From an uncultured Paracoccaceae bacterium (lineage in GTDB: Bacteria > Pseudomonadota > Alphaproteobacteria > Rhodobacterales > Rhodobacteraceae), in assembly GCA_937872465.1 (NCBI GenBank), contig CALMSR010000050.1, forward strand, positions 62,001 to 126,000: DNA of 64,000 bases, written 5' to 3'. Of the stretch, positions 36,783-46,118 are shown piece by piece (position 1 is the first letter of the stretch; every line of letters starts with the position of its first letter). The notes under the pieces were generated by a model. It saw nothing but the letters and a program-made list of their open reading frames with translations. It had not been told where the DNA came from and ran no database searches. A program made the position numbers and the translations under genes.

Positions 36783-37723
36783 GGCTGCTGCGCAACCCGC
36801 TCGTGCTCGCCGGCCTCGCCATCCTCGCCCTGCTCGCGATCGGCGAGGCGGTCGCGCCCGGCTTCGCCGGGGCGGGCCAGCTGCGCAGCCAGTTCGTCAT
36901 CGCGGCCATGCTCGGCGTGATCGCGGCCGGGCAGAACCTCGTGATCCTCGCCGGGCGCGAGGGCATCGACCTCTCGGTCGGGGCGATGCTCGGCCTCGGC
37001 GCGCTGGTCGCGGGCAACGTGATGAACGGCGACAATGCGATGATCCTCGCCGGGCTCGGGGCGGCGGTGGCGGTGACCGGCGCCTTCGGCCTGCTCAACG
37101 GGCTCGGCATCACCATCCTGCGCATCCCGCCGCTGGTGATGACGCTGGGCATGGCCGGGGTGATCCAGGGGCTCCTGATCATCCTGACCTCGGGGCGGCC
37201 CTCCGGCCGGGCCGCGCCGGCGCTGACCCGCTTCATCATCGACCCGCTCGTCGTCGGGATCCCCGGCCTCGTCTTCGTCTGGGCGGGCCTCGCCCTCCTG
37301 CTGATCTGGTTCCTGCGCCGGTCGCGGGCGGGGCTGAACATCTATGCCATCGGCACCAACCAGGAGGCGGCCCGGCTCTCGGGCGTGCCGGTCACCGCCA
37401 CGCGGATCCTCGTCTTCGCGCTCTCGGGCGCCTTCTCGGGGATCACCGGCTTCCTGATCCTCGGCTATACCCAGAGCGTCTTCATCGGCGTCGGCAACGC
37501 CTATGTCCTGCCCTCGATCATCGCCGTGGTGATCGGCGGCACCCCGCTATCGGGCGGCACGGGCGGCTATACCGGCACCATCGCCGGCGCCATCCTGCTC
37601 ACCCTGCTCCAGAGCCTCCTGAACGCCATGGCGATCGAGCCCTTCGGCCGCCAGATCATCTTCGGCGTGGTGCTGATCGGCCTGATGCTGATCTACGGCC
37701 GGCAGGACCGCCTGCGGACATAG
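36779..37723 (+). CDS. Ribose-type ABC transporter permease (second)
   Basis: A 314-residue RbsC-type permease. It shows GQNLVILAGREGIDLSVGAML, NGLGITILRIPPLVMTLGMA, AIGTNQEAARLSGVPVTATR and GGTPLSGGTGGYTGTIAGAI. The ATG at 36779 overlaps the previous stop (ATGA). No kinase or dehydrogenase follows, so catabolism of the imported sugar relies on genes outside this cluster plus the isomerase-like protein at 32101. Confidence 0.93.
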   Translation: MRLLRNPLVLAGLAILALLAIGEAVAPGFAGAGQLRSQFVIAAMLGVIAAGQNLVILAGREGIDLSVGAMLGLGALVAGNVMNGDNAMILAGLGAAVAVTGAFGLLNGLGITILRIPPLVMTLGMAGVIQGLLIILTSGRPSGRAAPALTRFIIDPLVVGIPGLVFVWAGLALLLIWFLRRSRAGLNIYAIGTNQEAARLSGVPVTATRILVFALSGAFSGITGFLILGYTQSVFIGVGNAYVLPSIIAVVIGGTPLSGGTGGYTGTIAGAILLTLLQSLLNAMAIEPFGRQIIFGVVLIGLMLIYGRQDRLRT

Positions 37724-38016
37724 ATCTCCGAGCCCCGCAGGCCCGAAACGCGGTCACGATGGCCCTGCACGATCGTTTCAAGGGAACGACCGGAAGGAAG
37801 GCCGGGTCCCGCGCCCGTCACCTGCGCCTGATCCACGAAGAGCGGGCGCGGCCGAAACGGGAGGCCGGCGCAGCCTGGCACTGCATCTTGCGGTTCACGC
37901 CGCGCGGCATGGCGTCTGTGAGGCGCTCTCCTCAAAGAGGCGCGATCTCCCGGGGCGCGGGGAGGTCGCCGACCCGGCGGTCGACCGCGACGCCGCCCGA
38001 TGCCGGGACCGGACGG

Positions 38017-39090
<1,074 letters not shown>

Positions 39091-39098
39091 GGCCGGTC

Positions 39099-39965
39099 CT
39101 ACCCCTTGACTGCGCCGGCCGCGATTCCGCGCACGAAAAAGCGACCCGAGAGAAAATAGACGACGAGGGCGGGCAGCGCGGTCAGGAGGCTGGCGGCCAT
39201 GTTGACGTTGAGGATGGCCGCGCCACGGGTATTGCTGACGATATTGTTGAGCTGCACCGTCATCGGCATGTTGTCGTTGCCCGCGAAGATCAGCCCGAGC
39301 AGATAGTCGTTCCAGATCCCGGTGAATTGCAGAATGGCGACCACGAGGATGATGTTCGTGGACATCGGCAGGATCACCGAAAAGAAGGTCCGCAGGAAAC
39401 TCGCGCCTTCCATCCGCGCGGCCTTGGTGATCTCGCCGGGAATGCCGAGGTAGAAGTTGCGAAAGAGCAGCGTCGTGAACGGCAGGCCGAAGATGACATG
39501 CACGGCGACGATCCCCGGATAGGTGCCGAAGAGGCCGACGCGGCTTAGCATGATGACCGTCGGATAGATCATCGATTGGTAGGGCACGAACAGGGCAACG
39601 CTGATCAGGAACATCGTCGCATTGGACAGGCCCGATTTCCACTCGGTCAGTGCAAACCCGTTCAGCGCACCGAACAGGATGGAGATGATCACCGCCGGGA
39701 TCGTGATCTTGACCGAATTCCACAGGCCGGGCGAGATCCCGTTGCAGTCCAGTCCGGAACAGGCTTCGGACCAGGCCATGCGCCAGGCGTCGAAGGAGGG
39801 TGCGGCGGGCAGGGCGAGCAGCGATCCGGCCCGGATCTCGTCCATGGGCTTGAGCGAATTGACGACCACGAGCGCAATGGGGAGGAGAAAGAAGACGGCC
39901 GAGGCCAGCAGGAAGGCATAGAGGCCGATCGTGCCGATATCGGGTCTCCGCGCGGTCGCGCTCAT
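39099..39965 (-). CDS. Carbohydrate ABC transporter permease, MalG type
   Basis: A 288-residue inner-membrane permease with six predicted spans. The EAA-like loop reads GIPGEITKAARMEGASFLRTFF and VILPMSTNIILVV follows. A periplasmic loop with two Cys (ACSGLDCNG, about 68–76) could form a disulfide. It overlaps the upstream permease gene by ATGA and precedes the ATPase gene. Confidence 0.92.
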   Translation of the reverse strand: MSATARRPDIGTIGLYAFLLASAVFFLLPIALVVVNSLKPMDEIRAGSLLALPAAPSFDAWRMAWSEACSGLDCNGISPGLWNSVKITIPAVIISILFGALNGFALTEWKSGLSNATMFLISVALFVPYQSMIYPTVIMLSRVGLFGTYPGIVAVHVIFGLPFTTLLFRNFYLGIPGEITKAARMEGASFLRTFFSVILPMSTNIILVVAILQFTGIWNDYLLGLIFAGNDNMPMTVQLNNIVSNTRGAAILNVNMAASLLTALPALVVYFLSGRFFVRGIAAGAVKG

Positions 39966-40840
39966 TTCTTCTGCGCCCGGTATTCCGCCCAGAAGTAGGG
40001 CACCAGCATCGCCACGACGAGCAGCATCATCAGGATGGAGGCGGCGGAGGCGAAGCCGATATTCGCCCGGCCGAAGAAATGATCGACGGCGAATTTCGCC
40101 GGCAGGTCCGAGGCGAAGCCGGGGCCGCCCTTGGTCAGCGTGATCACCAGGTCATAGGCGCGGATCACGTCGGAGGCGAGCAGGACCACCGCCGAGGCGA
40201 CCACCGGCCAGAGACTGGGCAGGATGATCTGGAGATAGCCGCGCCAGAGCGGAATCCCCTCGACCCGGATCGCCTTCCAGAGGTCGCTTCCGATTCCGCG
40301 CAGCCCGGCGAGCACGATGATCATCGCGAAGCCCACCGAATGCCAGACACCGGCGATGACCAGCGTGTAGATCGCCCGCTCCGGATCGCTCAGCCAGTCG
40401 AAGGCGAAGCTCTCGAAACCGAACCCGCGCATGATGGCCTGCACCCCCTGAGCGGGTTCGAAGATCCAGCGCCAGGCGAGGCCCGTGACGACCAGCGACA
40501 CGGCGAAGGGATAGAGGAAGATCGCCCGGAAGACCCCCTCCCCCCGGACGTTCCGGTCGAGCAGGATGGCCAGGAAGATGCCCAGCGCCATGGAGACCAC
40601 GACATAGAGGACGCCGAAGATCACCATGTTGACCAGCGACACGATCCACCGGTCCGTGGACCAGAGCCGCGAATACTGGTCGAAGCCGACGAAATTGTAG
40701 ACCGGCAGCAGTTTCGAACTGGTCATGGAGATCACCCCCGTCCAGACCAGCGAGCCGTAGAAGAAGAGCGCCACCACCAGAAAGAACAGGACCGCGACGC
40801 GCGCGGGCCTGTAGGACGACCTGAAGCTGCCTGACGTCAT
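39962..40840 (-). CDS. Carbohydrate ABC transporter permease, MalF type
   Basis: A 292-residue inner-membrane permease. Hydrophobic segments begin with VAVLFFLVVALFFYGSLVW; FLAILLDRNVRGEGVFRAIF and the EAA loop around DLWKAIRVEGIPLWRGYLQI are typical of MalF/UgpA proteins. ATG 40840 is favoured over the in-frame ATG at 40855 because a GAGAG lies at proper distance. It follows the binding-protein gene by 53 bases. Confidence 0.9.
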   Translation of the reverse strand: MTSGSFRSSYRPARVAVLFFLVVALFFYGSLVWTGVISMTSSKLLPVYNFVGFDQYSRLWSTDRWIVSLVNMVIFGVLYVVVSMALGIFLAILLDRNVRGEGVFRAIFLYPFAVSLVVTGLAWRWIFEPAQGVQAIMRGFGFESFAFDWLSDPERAIYTLVIAGVWHSVGFAMIIVLAGLRGIGSDLWKAIRVEGIPLWRGYLQIILPSLWPVVASAVVLLASDVIRAYDLVITLTKGGPGFASDLPAKFAVDHFFGRANIGFASAASILMMLLVVAMLVPYFWAEYRAQKK

Positions 40841-40893
40841 TCGGCTCTCTCGCATGGGAACGGGGCGGCCACCTCGGCCATCCGGCGGGGCGG

Positions 40894-42123
40894 TCAGCTG
40901 CCGGAGAGGATGCCCGCCAGCGCTTCGGCACCGCTCTCGGCGCTCATCGACGGATCGGCCCAGTATTGGCCCACCAGATCGGTCAGCTGGCCGAGCTGAT
41001 CGCCCGACAGGCTGGAATAGACCGTGGGCAGGACGACCCCCTCGCGCGCCGCCGCCGCGCCGAGGGCGGCGCAATGGTCGAGCGCACCGCTCTCGACCGT
41101 GTTGACCACGGGCACGGAGCCCTTGCCCGCCGCGATTGCGGAGGCGACATCGGCGCTCATCGCCAGGCTCGCGAGCGTCTCCTGGCCGGCGGCTTCCTCG
41201 TCGCTGTCGGGGTTCGGGAAGACCAGCACATCGACGACGATGACATAAGGCGTGCCCGACGCGGACGGAGCGAGCATGCAGCCGTAGTCCGATCCCGCCG
41301 TCAGGCCGGCTGCGGAGAACTCGCCCTTGGCCCAGTCGCCCATCGGCTGCATCCCCGCACGGCCCGTCACGACCATGTTGGTGGTGTCGTTCCAGGATCG
41401 GCCGGTGCTGGCCTCGTCGGCATGGCCGCTCACCTCGCGGAGCAGCTCGAAGGCGCGGATCGTGTCGGCGCCGGTCGCCCGCTCGGCGTCGTGCTGCACG
41501 AAGAGCGCGTCATAGAGCTCGTCGCCGCCGACCCCGATCACCAGGTCGGTCAGGACGTAGAGGATCTGCCAGGGCTCGCCGCCGATCGCGAGGCCGACCT
41601 TGCCCTCCGCGTCGATCCGATCGGCCGCCGCGATGATCTCGTCCCAGGACTTCGGCGCCTCGATCCCGAGTTCCCCGAAGAGCGAGCTCGAGTACCAGAT
41701 CCAGTTGTCGGCATGCATCCCCAGCGGGATCGCGACGACGTTGCCGTCCGACAGCATGGACTGCCAGACGAGCGGGGAGACCTGCTGTTCCCAGCCTTCC
41801 GCGGCGGCGAGGTCGTTGAAGTCGCGCAACATCCCCGAACCGGCCATTTCATCGACGGTTCCGCCGGGTGTCGTCAGCAGGGCGGATGGCGCGTCGCCGC
41901 CCATGATGCGGCTGATCGCCAGCGCGGTGGCGTCCTCGCCGCCTCCGGTCGCACTGTCGACCCAGGTTCCGCCCGCCGCGACATAGGCATCGGCCAGCGC
42001 CCCCATCGCCTTCGACTCCGCCTCGCTGGTCCAGTAATGGACCACCTCCAGTTCCTGCGCCAATGCGGGGCATGCGACCAGCATCCCGCCCAGACAGGAG
42101 GCTGCTCTCAAGAGCGAGCGCAT
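40894..42123 (-). CDS. Extracellular carbohydrate-binding protein (ABC importer)
   Basis: A 409-residue family 1 solute-binding protein. Signal peptide MRSLLRAASCLGGMLVAC ends near ALAQ. The mature start ELEVVHYWTSEAESKAMGAL is typical of oligosaccharide binders such as those for glucosides. It has GMHADNWIWYSSSLF and GDWAKGEFSAAG. The ATG at 42123 is preceded by GGAGGAG. With the two permeases, the ATPase and the GH3 gene nearby, the likely ligand is a beta-glucoside. A TTGACA (42192–42187) lies upstream. Confidence 0.92.
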   Translation of the reverse strand: MRSLLRAASCLGGMLVACPALAQELEVVHYWTSEAESKAMGALADAYVAAGGTWVDSATGGGEDATALAISRIMGGDAPSALLTTPGGTVDEMAGSGMLRDFNDLAAAEGWEQQVSPLVWQSMLSDGNVVAIPLGMHADNWIWYSSSLFGELGIEAPKSWDEIIAAADRIDAEGKVGLAIGGEPWQILYVLTDLVIGVGGDELYDALFVQHDAERATGADTIRAFELLREVSGHADEASTGRSWNDTTNMVVTGRAGMQPMGDWAKGEFSAAGLTAGSDYGCMLAPSASGTPYVIVVDVLVFPNPDSDEEAAGQETLASLAMSADVASAIAAGKGSVPVVNTVESGALDHCAALGAAAAREGVVLPTVYSSLSGDQLGQLTDLVGQYWADPSMSAESGAEALAGILSGS

Positions 42124-42238
42124 GTTCCGTTTCTCCTCCGCCAGAATCCCGTTGGCTCCCAAAATACGGCCAGCGGTCGGCGGCCTGTCAAACCAAATAT
42201 GTCATCCATTGATGTGCCCGGGCAGATATTCCCGATTC

Positions 42239-43309
42239 TTAACAAGACTGAGTATCATGCGTTGATCTCACGGCGGGGACCTGATGGATCGACACATCGC
42301 TGCCGAGGCTCGGCATCCGGTCGAGGCCGAAAATCAGCCGGTGCAGGTCGTCGGCGTCGAAGTCGAGCTGCCGGCACAGCAGCTCGATCTCTCTGCGCAT
42401 GGTCTCGACGCTTCTTTCCCAGGGCCGCTCGCTGCCGTGCCGCCGCCGGCGGTACTGGCCCGGGCTGCACCCGTAGCGTGCCCGGAACTTCCGGAAGAAA
42501 TGGGTCGGGTTGCTGAACCCGGCCACTTCCATGATGTCCGAGATGGGCATGCGGTCCTCCCGGAGGAGCGTGGCGGCATTGTCCAGGCGGACGTTCTGCA
42601 CGTAGTCCCGATAGCCGATGCCGACGAAGGTCTTGAAGAGCCGCGACAGGTGGCTGACGGTGACGTCTTCCCGCTCCGCGTATTCGGCGAGGCTGAAATT
42701 GCGCGCATTGCAGGCACGCACCTCGCGCATGATCCGCACGACCCGGTCCCCGCCCGAGCCCCGCAGCGATGCGCCGTCGCGGTCTTCCGCCTCCCAGGGC
42801 ACATGCCGATAGACGAAGAGCGCGAGCATTCCCGCCAGCAGGTCGTGTGCCAGCTTGTCGCCCGCCACGCGCCCCGACGACAGCAGCAGCCGGGCGACCA
42901 TCGAGCGAATCGGGCCGGCGATCCGCTCGAAGCTCTTTCCGTGCAGGAAGCTCCGGCAGAGATACTGCCGCGCGGAGAACTCCGGCAGCCCCCTGCTCTC
43001 GAAATAATCCGTGGACAGATGCACGCCGCAAACGAGCGTTTCGGGATCCCATGCCGTCGACCCGTGCACGGTGAAGGGATTGATGATCATCACGTCCCGC
43101 TCGCCCAGATTGCAGAGACCCCTGCCCACCGTCATCCGGAGCGTGCCGCGCAGCACCACGATGATCTCCTGCGTCTCGTGCCAGTGCAGCGGGATCTCGT
43201 TCATGCCGTGCATGAACATGTGAACCGGGCCGTCCATTTCATAGACGGTCGACTCGTGACCGTATTCCAGGCCCCGGTCGGGTTGGGCGGCCTTGCGCTC
43301 GTGTTTCAT
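42239..43309 (-). CDS. AraC family transcriptional regulator
   Basis: A 356-residue regulator. The N-terminal cupin sensor is seen as IPLHWHETQEIIVVLRGTLRMTVG (about residues 38–60) and the C-terminal double HTH as RNFSLAEYAEREDVTVSHLSRLF followed by MPISDIMEVAGFSNPTHFFRKF and RYGCSPGQYRR. A 55-residue extension follows the HTH domain. The ATG at 43309 with GGAGG upstream is preferred over a longer frame. It lies between the importer genes and the divergent GH3 gene and probably controls both in response to a sugar. Confidence 0.92.
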   Translation of the reverse strand: MKHERKAAQPDRGLEYGHESTVYEMDGPVHMFMHGMNEIPLHWHETQEIIVVLRGTLRMTVGRGLCNLGERDVMIINPFTVHGSTAWDPETLVCGVHLSTDYFESRGLPEFSARQYLCRSFLHGKSFERIAGPIRSMVARLLLSSGRVAGDKLAHDLLAGMLALFVYRHVPWEAEDRDGASLRGSGGDRVVRIMREVRACNARNFSLAEYAEREDVTVSHLSRLFKTFVGIGYRDYVQNVRLDNAATLLREDRMPISDIMEVAGFSNPTHFFRKFRARYGCSPGQYRRRRHGSERPWERSVETMRREIELLCRQLDFDADDLHRLIFGLDRMPSLGSDVSIHQVPAVRSTHDTQSC

Positions 43310-43518
43310 CTCGGCCTCCGGGCGGATATCGGACCAACTAACAGGATTGCAAGAAATGATAGCAACCGCAAGCACGGTGATGCCGTTATGCTTCGGTATT
43401 GTCGGGGATAACATCGTCCGAGCCGATCCGGCCCGAACCGAATCGTTCAAGTTATGCCATCAATTGCGACGAAGCGGGAGGCGCCGGACGGGCGCTCCCG
43501 GACAATCGGAAGGACCCC
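43310..43518. promoter_or_regulatory. Divergent control region, AraC / GH3
   Basis: These 209 bases separate two divergent genes and are AT-richer between 43335 and 43415. They contain repeated GCAA-type motifs around 43347–43375 that may be AraC-type half-sites, but the pattern is too loose to assign an operator. The GH3 ribosome-binding site is GGAAGGACC. Confidence 0.45.
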
Positions 43519-45849
43519 ATGACATTCCAGCATTCGGATGCCGAGCTCGACGAACTGATCCAGTCGATGAGCCTGGAGGAGAAGGTCGATCTGGTTTCGG
43601 GACAGGGGCTGTGGCGCACCGCGGTCAACTACCGGCTGAACATCCCCGAAACCGTCATGACCGACGGCACCAATGGCGTCCGCTACTCCGCCGACCAGAT
43701 CGACCGGCGGGACGCCACGGCAAACGGCTTCTCGCAGTTTCTCGAGGTGCTGAACAAGCCCCGCAGCGAAAGCGGGGAACAGACCTTCGGGTCGACGAAG
43801 CCGGCGACCGTCTTCCCCAGCGGCAGCTGCATGGGCTGTTCCTGGGACGAGGAGCTTCTCTATCTGATGGGACGCACCCTTGCCGCCGAGTGCCAGCATT
43901 ACGGCGTCAACATGCTGCTCGGCCCGGGCGTCAACATCCGCCGCACGCCGCTCGCAGGGCGGGCCTACGAGTATCATTCGGAGGATCCGCTGCTGAACGG
44001 CGCCCTCGGCGCGGCGCTGATCAACGGCCTGCAGGACCACGGTGTCGGCGCGAGCCTCAAGCATCTGGCCTGCAACAATTCCGAGATCGAGCGCACCACG
44101 ATGAGCTCCGACGTCGACGAGCGGGCGCTGCGGGAGATCTATCTGCGCGCGTTCGAGGCGGCGCTGGAACGCAGCACGCCATGGACCGTGATGTCGTCCT
44201 ACAACCTGCTGAACGGCGAACAGACGGCCCATTCCACCTTCCTGCTGACGGATGTTCTGCGCGAGGAATGGGGCTATGACGGGCTGGCGATATCGGATTG
44301 GTACGCCATCAAGGATCGGCCGGAATCGCTCCGGGCGGGCAACGATCTGGACATGCCCGAGAGCGCCCCGCGCAAGCTCGAGCTGCTCGCCGCGCTCAGA
44401 AGCGGCAGCCTCGCGGTCGAGGCGCTCGACCGGTCCTGCCGCCGCGTCCTTCGCTTCGTCCGCCTGGCGAAGGGGGGCGAGGACCGGACCGTGACGGCGG
44501 ATTTCCCCGCACACCACCGCGTCGCGCGCAAGCTCGCCGCCGAGAGCATCGTCCTCGCGCGCAACGAGAACGGGACGCTTCCGCTCGATCCCGGCGGGAC
44601 CGGCGAGGTTCTCGTGCTCGGGACCGGCGCGGCCGCGCCGGTGATCCAGGGGTCGGGCTCGGCCACGACCCGGCCGACGGAGACGGATGTGCCGCTCGAC
44701 CGGTTGCGCGAAACGCTGGGTCGCGGCCGGGTCGTCCATCTGGACGGGCCGGCCACCGACGAGGCCGCTCTGACGGAGGCGCTCGGCCGGGCCGAGGCGG
44801 TGGTGATCTTCGCGAATACCATGGTCCAGTCCGATGGCGAGGGGGCGGACCGGACGGATCTGAACCTTGCCGGGGGCTATGATGACCTGATCCGCAGGGT
44901 GGCCCGCAACCATGCGCGGGTGATCGTCGTCATCGCCTCACCGGATGCGGTGGCAATGCCCTGGATCGACGAGATCGGCGCGCTGCTCCTGACGTTCTTT
45001 CCCGGCCAGGGCGGGGGCGGCGCGGTCAGCGACATCCTCTGCGGCCTGCGCAACCCCTCGGGAAAGCTGACCGTCACGATCCCGAAGCGCAAGGAGGACA
45101 TTCCCGGCTTCCATACCTATCCGGGCGAGAACGGCCACCACGTCTATTCGGAGGGGCATTTCGTCGGCTACCGCTTCTACGACATCAAGAAGATCGAGCC
45201 CGCCCTACCCTTCGGCCACGGGCTCGGCTACGCGGCCTTCGACTACAGCGCCCTGCGGATCAGCGCCCCCGAGGTCAGCTGCGACACGATTCCTTTCGTC
45301 GAATGCACGGTGAGAAACACCGGCGAGATGGCGGGCAGAGAGGTCGTGCAGCTCTACATCCGGCCGGAGAATCCCGGCCTGTCGCGTCCCCTGCGGGAGC
45401 TGAAGGGCTTCCGGAAGGTCGCGCTCGCGGGCGGGGAGCTGAAGACCCTGCGCTTCGACCTGCGCCTGCGCGATTTCCAGTACTGGGACCCGGCGCTCGG
45501 CCGCTGGGCCCTGCGGGCCGACGGCTTCTTCGTCGAGATCGGCGCGTCATCGCGCGACATCCGGCTCGCCGCGAGGATCGGCTGCGACTCGGACCGGACC
45601 GCCTTCGTTCCGGTCCGGCTCGATACCCAACCGGCGGTGATCTTCCGGCACCCGGCCGGGCGGAAGCTGGTCGCATCCTTCGTGATGCAGGAAATGAAGG
45701 TTTCCGAGGACGAGGCCGACCGGATCCTGGCCATGTGCGAGGATTCCTTCCTCGGCCTCGCCGATACCCTGAACTGGTTCTTCGGAAGCGACATCGCGCC
45801 GGCACGGGTGGCAGCGCTCCTGAACCGGATCAACCAGGAATCCCGGTAG
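43519..45849 (+). CDS. Glycoside hydrolase family 3 beta-glucosidase
   Basis: A 776-residue enzyme hydrolysing terminal beta-linked glucose from short oligosaccharides. The N-terminal barrel contains VMTDGTNGVR, LGPGVNIRRTPLAGRAYEYHSEDP, SLKHLACNNSE and the nucleophile Asp260 in LAISDWYA. The second domain has SPDAVAMPWI and FFPGQGGGGAV; a fibronectin-like module starts near PFGHGLGYAAFDYSAL. About 90 extra residues end the protein. No signal peptide is present, so it acts in the cytoplasm on imported sugar. It is divergent from the AraC gene. Confidence 0.93.
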   Translation: MTFQHSDAELDELIQSMSLEEKVDLVSGQGLWRTAVNYRLNIPETVMTDGTNGVRYSADQIDRRDATANGFSQFLEVLNKPRSESGEQTFGSTKPATVFPSGSCMGCSWDEELLYLMGRTLAAECQHYGVNMLLGPGVNIRRTPLAGRAYEYHSEDPLLNGALGAALINGLQDHGVGASLKHLACNNSEIERTTMSSDVDERALREIYLRAFEAALERSTPWTVMSSYNLLNGEQTAHSTFLLTDVLREEWGYDGLAISDWYAIKDRPESLRAGNDLDMPESAPRKLELLAALRSGSLAVEALDRSCRRVLRFVRLAKGGEDRTVTADFPAHHRVARKLAAESIVLARNENGTLPLDPGGTGEVLVLGTGAAAPVIQGSGSATTRPTETDVPLDRLRETLGRGRVVHLDGPATDEAALTEALGRAEAVVIFANTMVQSDGEGADRTDLNLAGGYDDLIRRVARNHARVIVVIASPDAVAMPWIDEIGALLLTFFPGQGGGGAVSDILCGLRNPSGKLTVTIPKRKEDIPGFHTYPGENGHHVYSEGHFVGYRFYDIKKIEPALPFGHGLGYAAFDYSALRISAPEVSCDTIPFVECTVRNTGEMAGREVVQLYIRPENPGLSRPLRELKGFRKVALAGGELKTLRFDLRLRDFQYWDPALGRWALRADGFFVEIGASSRDIRLAARIGCDSDRTAFVPVRLDTQPAVIFRHPAGRKLVASFVMQEMKVSEDEADRILAMCEDSFLGLADTLNWFFGSDIAPARVAALLNRINQESR

Positions 45850-46036
45850 CGGGGGAGGCGGCGCGGAGCCTTTGCCCCCTGCCCCCGATGGCGCGGCCGT
45901 CGGCCCGCAGCCGGCCCGCGCGACACGCAGCGCCTGGAAGGCCGGTTCCGCGGGATGGATGCAGCCGCCGGCGGCAGCGACCATCCGGGACTTTCGACGA
46001 CCGCCGGTTTGCTTGCCACGACCGCGACGGCCCGGC

Positions 46037-46065
46037 TTGACAGGGTTAGTTGACAAAAATAATTG
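46037..46065 (+). promoter_or_regulatory. Putative promoter of the TonB receptor gene
   Basis: TTGACA at 46037–46042 is followed after 17 bases by TAATTG (46060–46065). A second TTGACA overlaps at 46050. This A/T-rich block stands out from its surroundings and would suit an iron-responsive operator, but no defined Fur, Irr or RirA box could be verified by eye. Confidence 0.5.
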
Positions 46066-46118
46066 GGATTACGGCCGTGCCTGCTGCGGCCCGATCGGTG
46101 CAAGAGGGGAATTTTCAC

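Noticed and set aside
46043..46070. A Fur or iron-responsive box at the TonB receptor promoter
   Set aside because: The A/T-rich stretch is suggestive, but no palindrome matching a defined consensus could be confirmed by eye.
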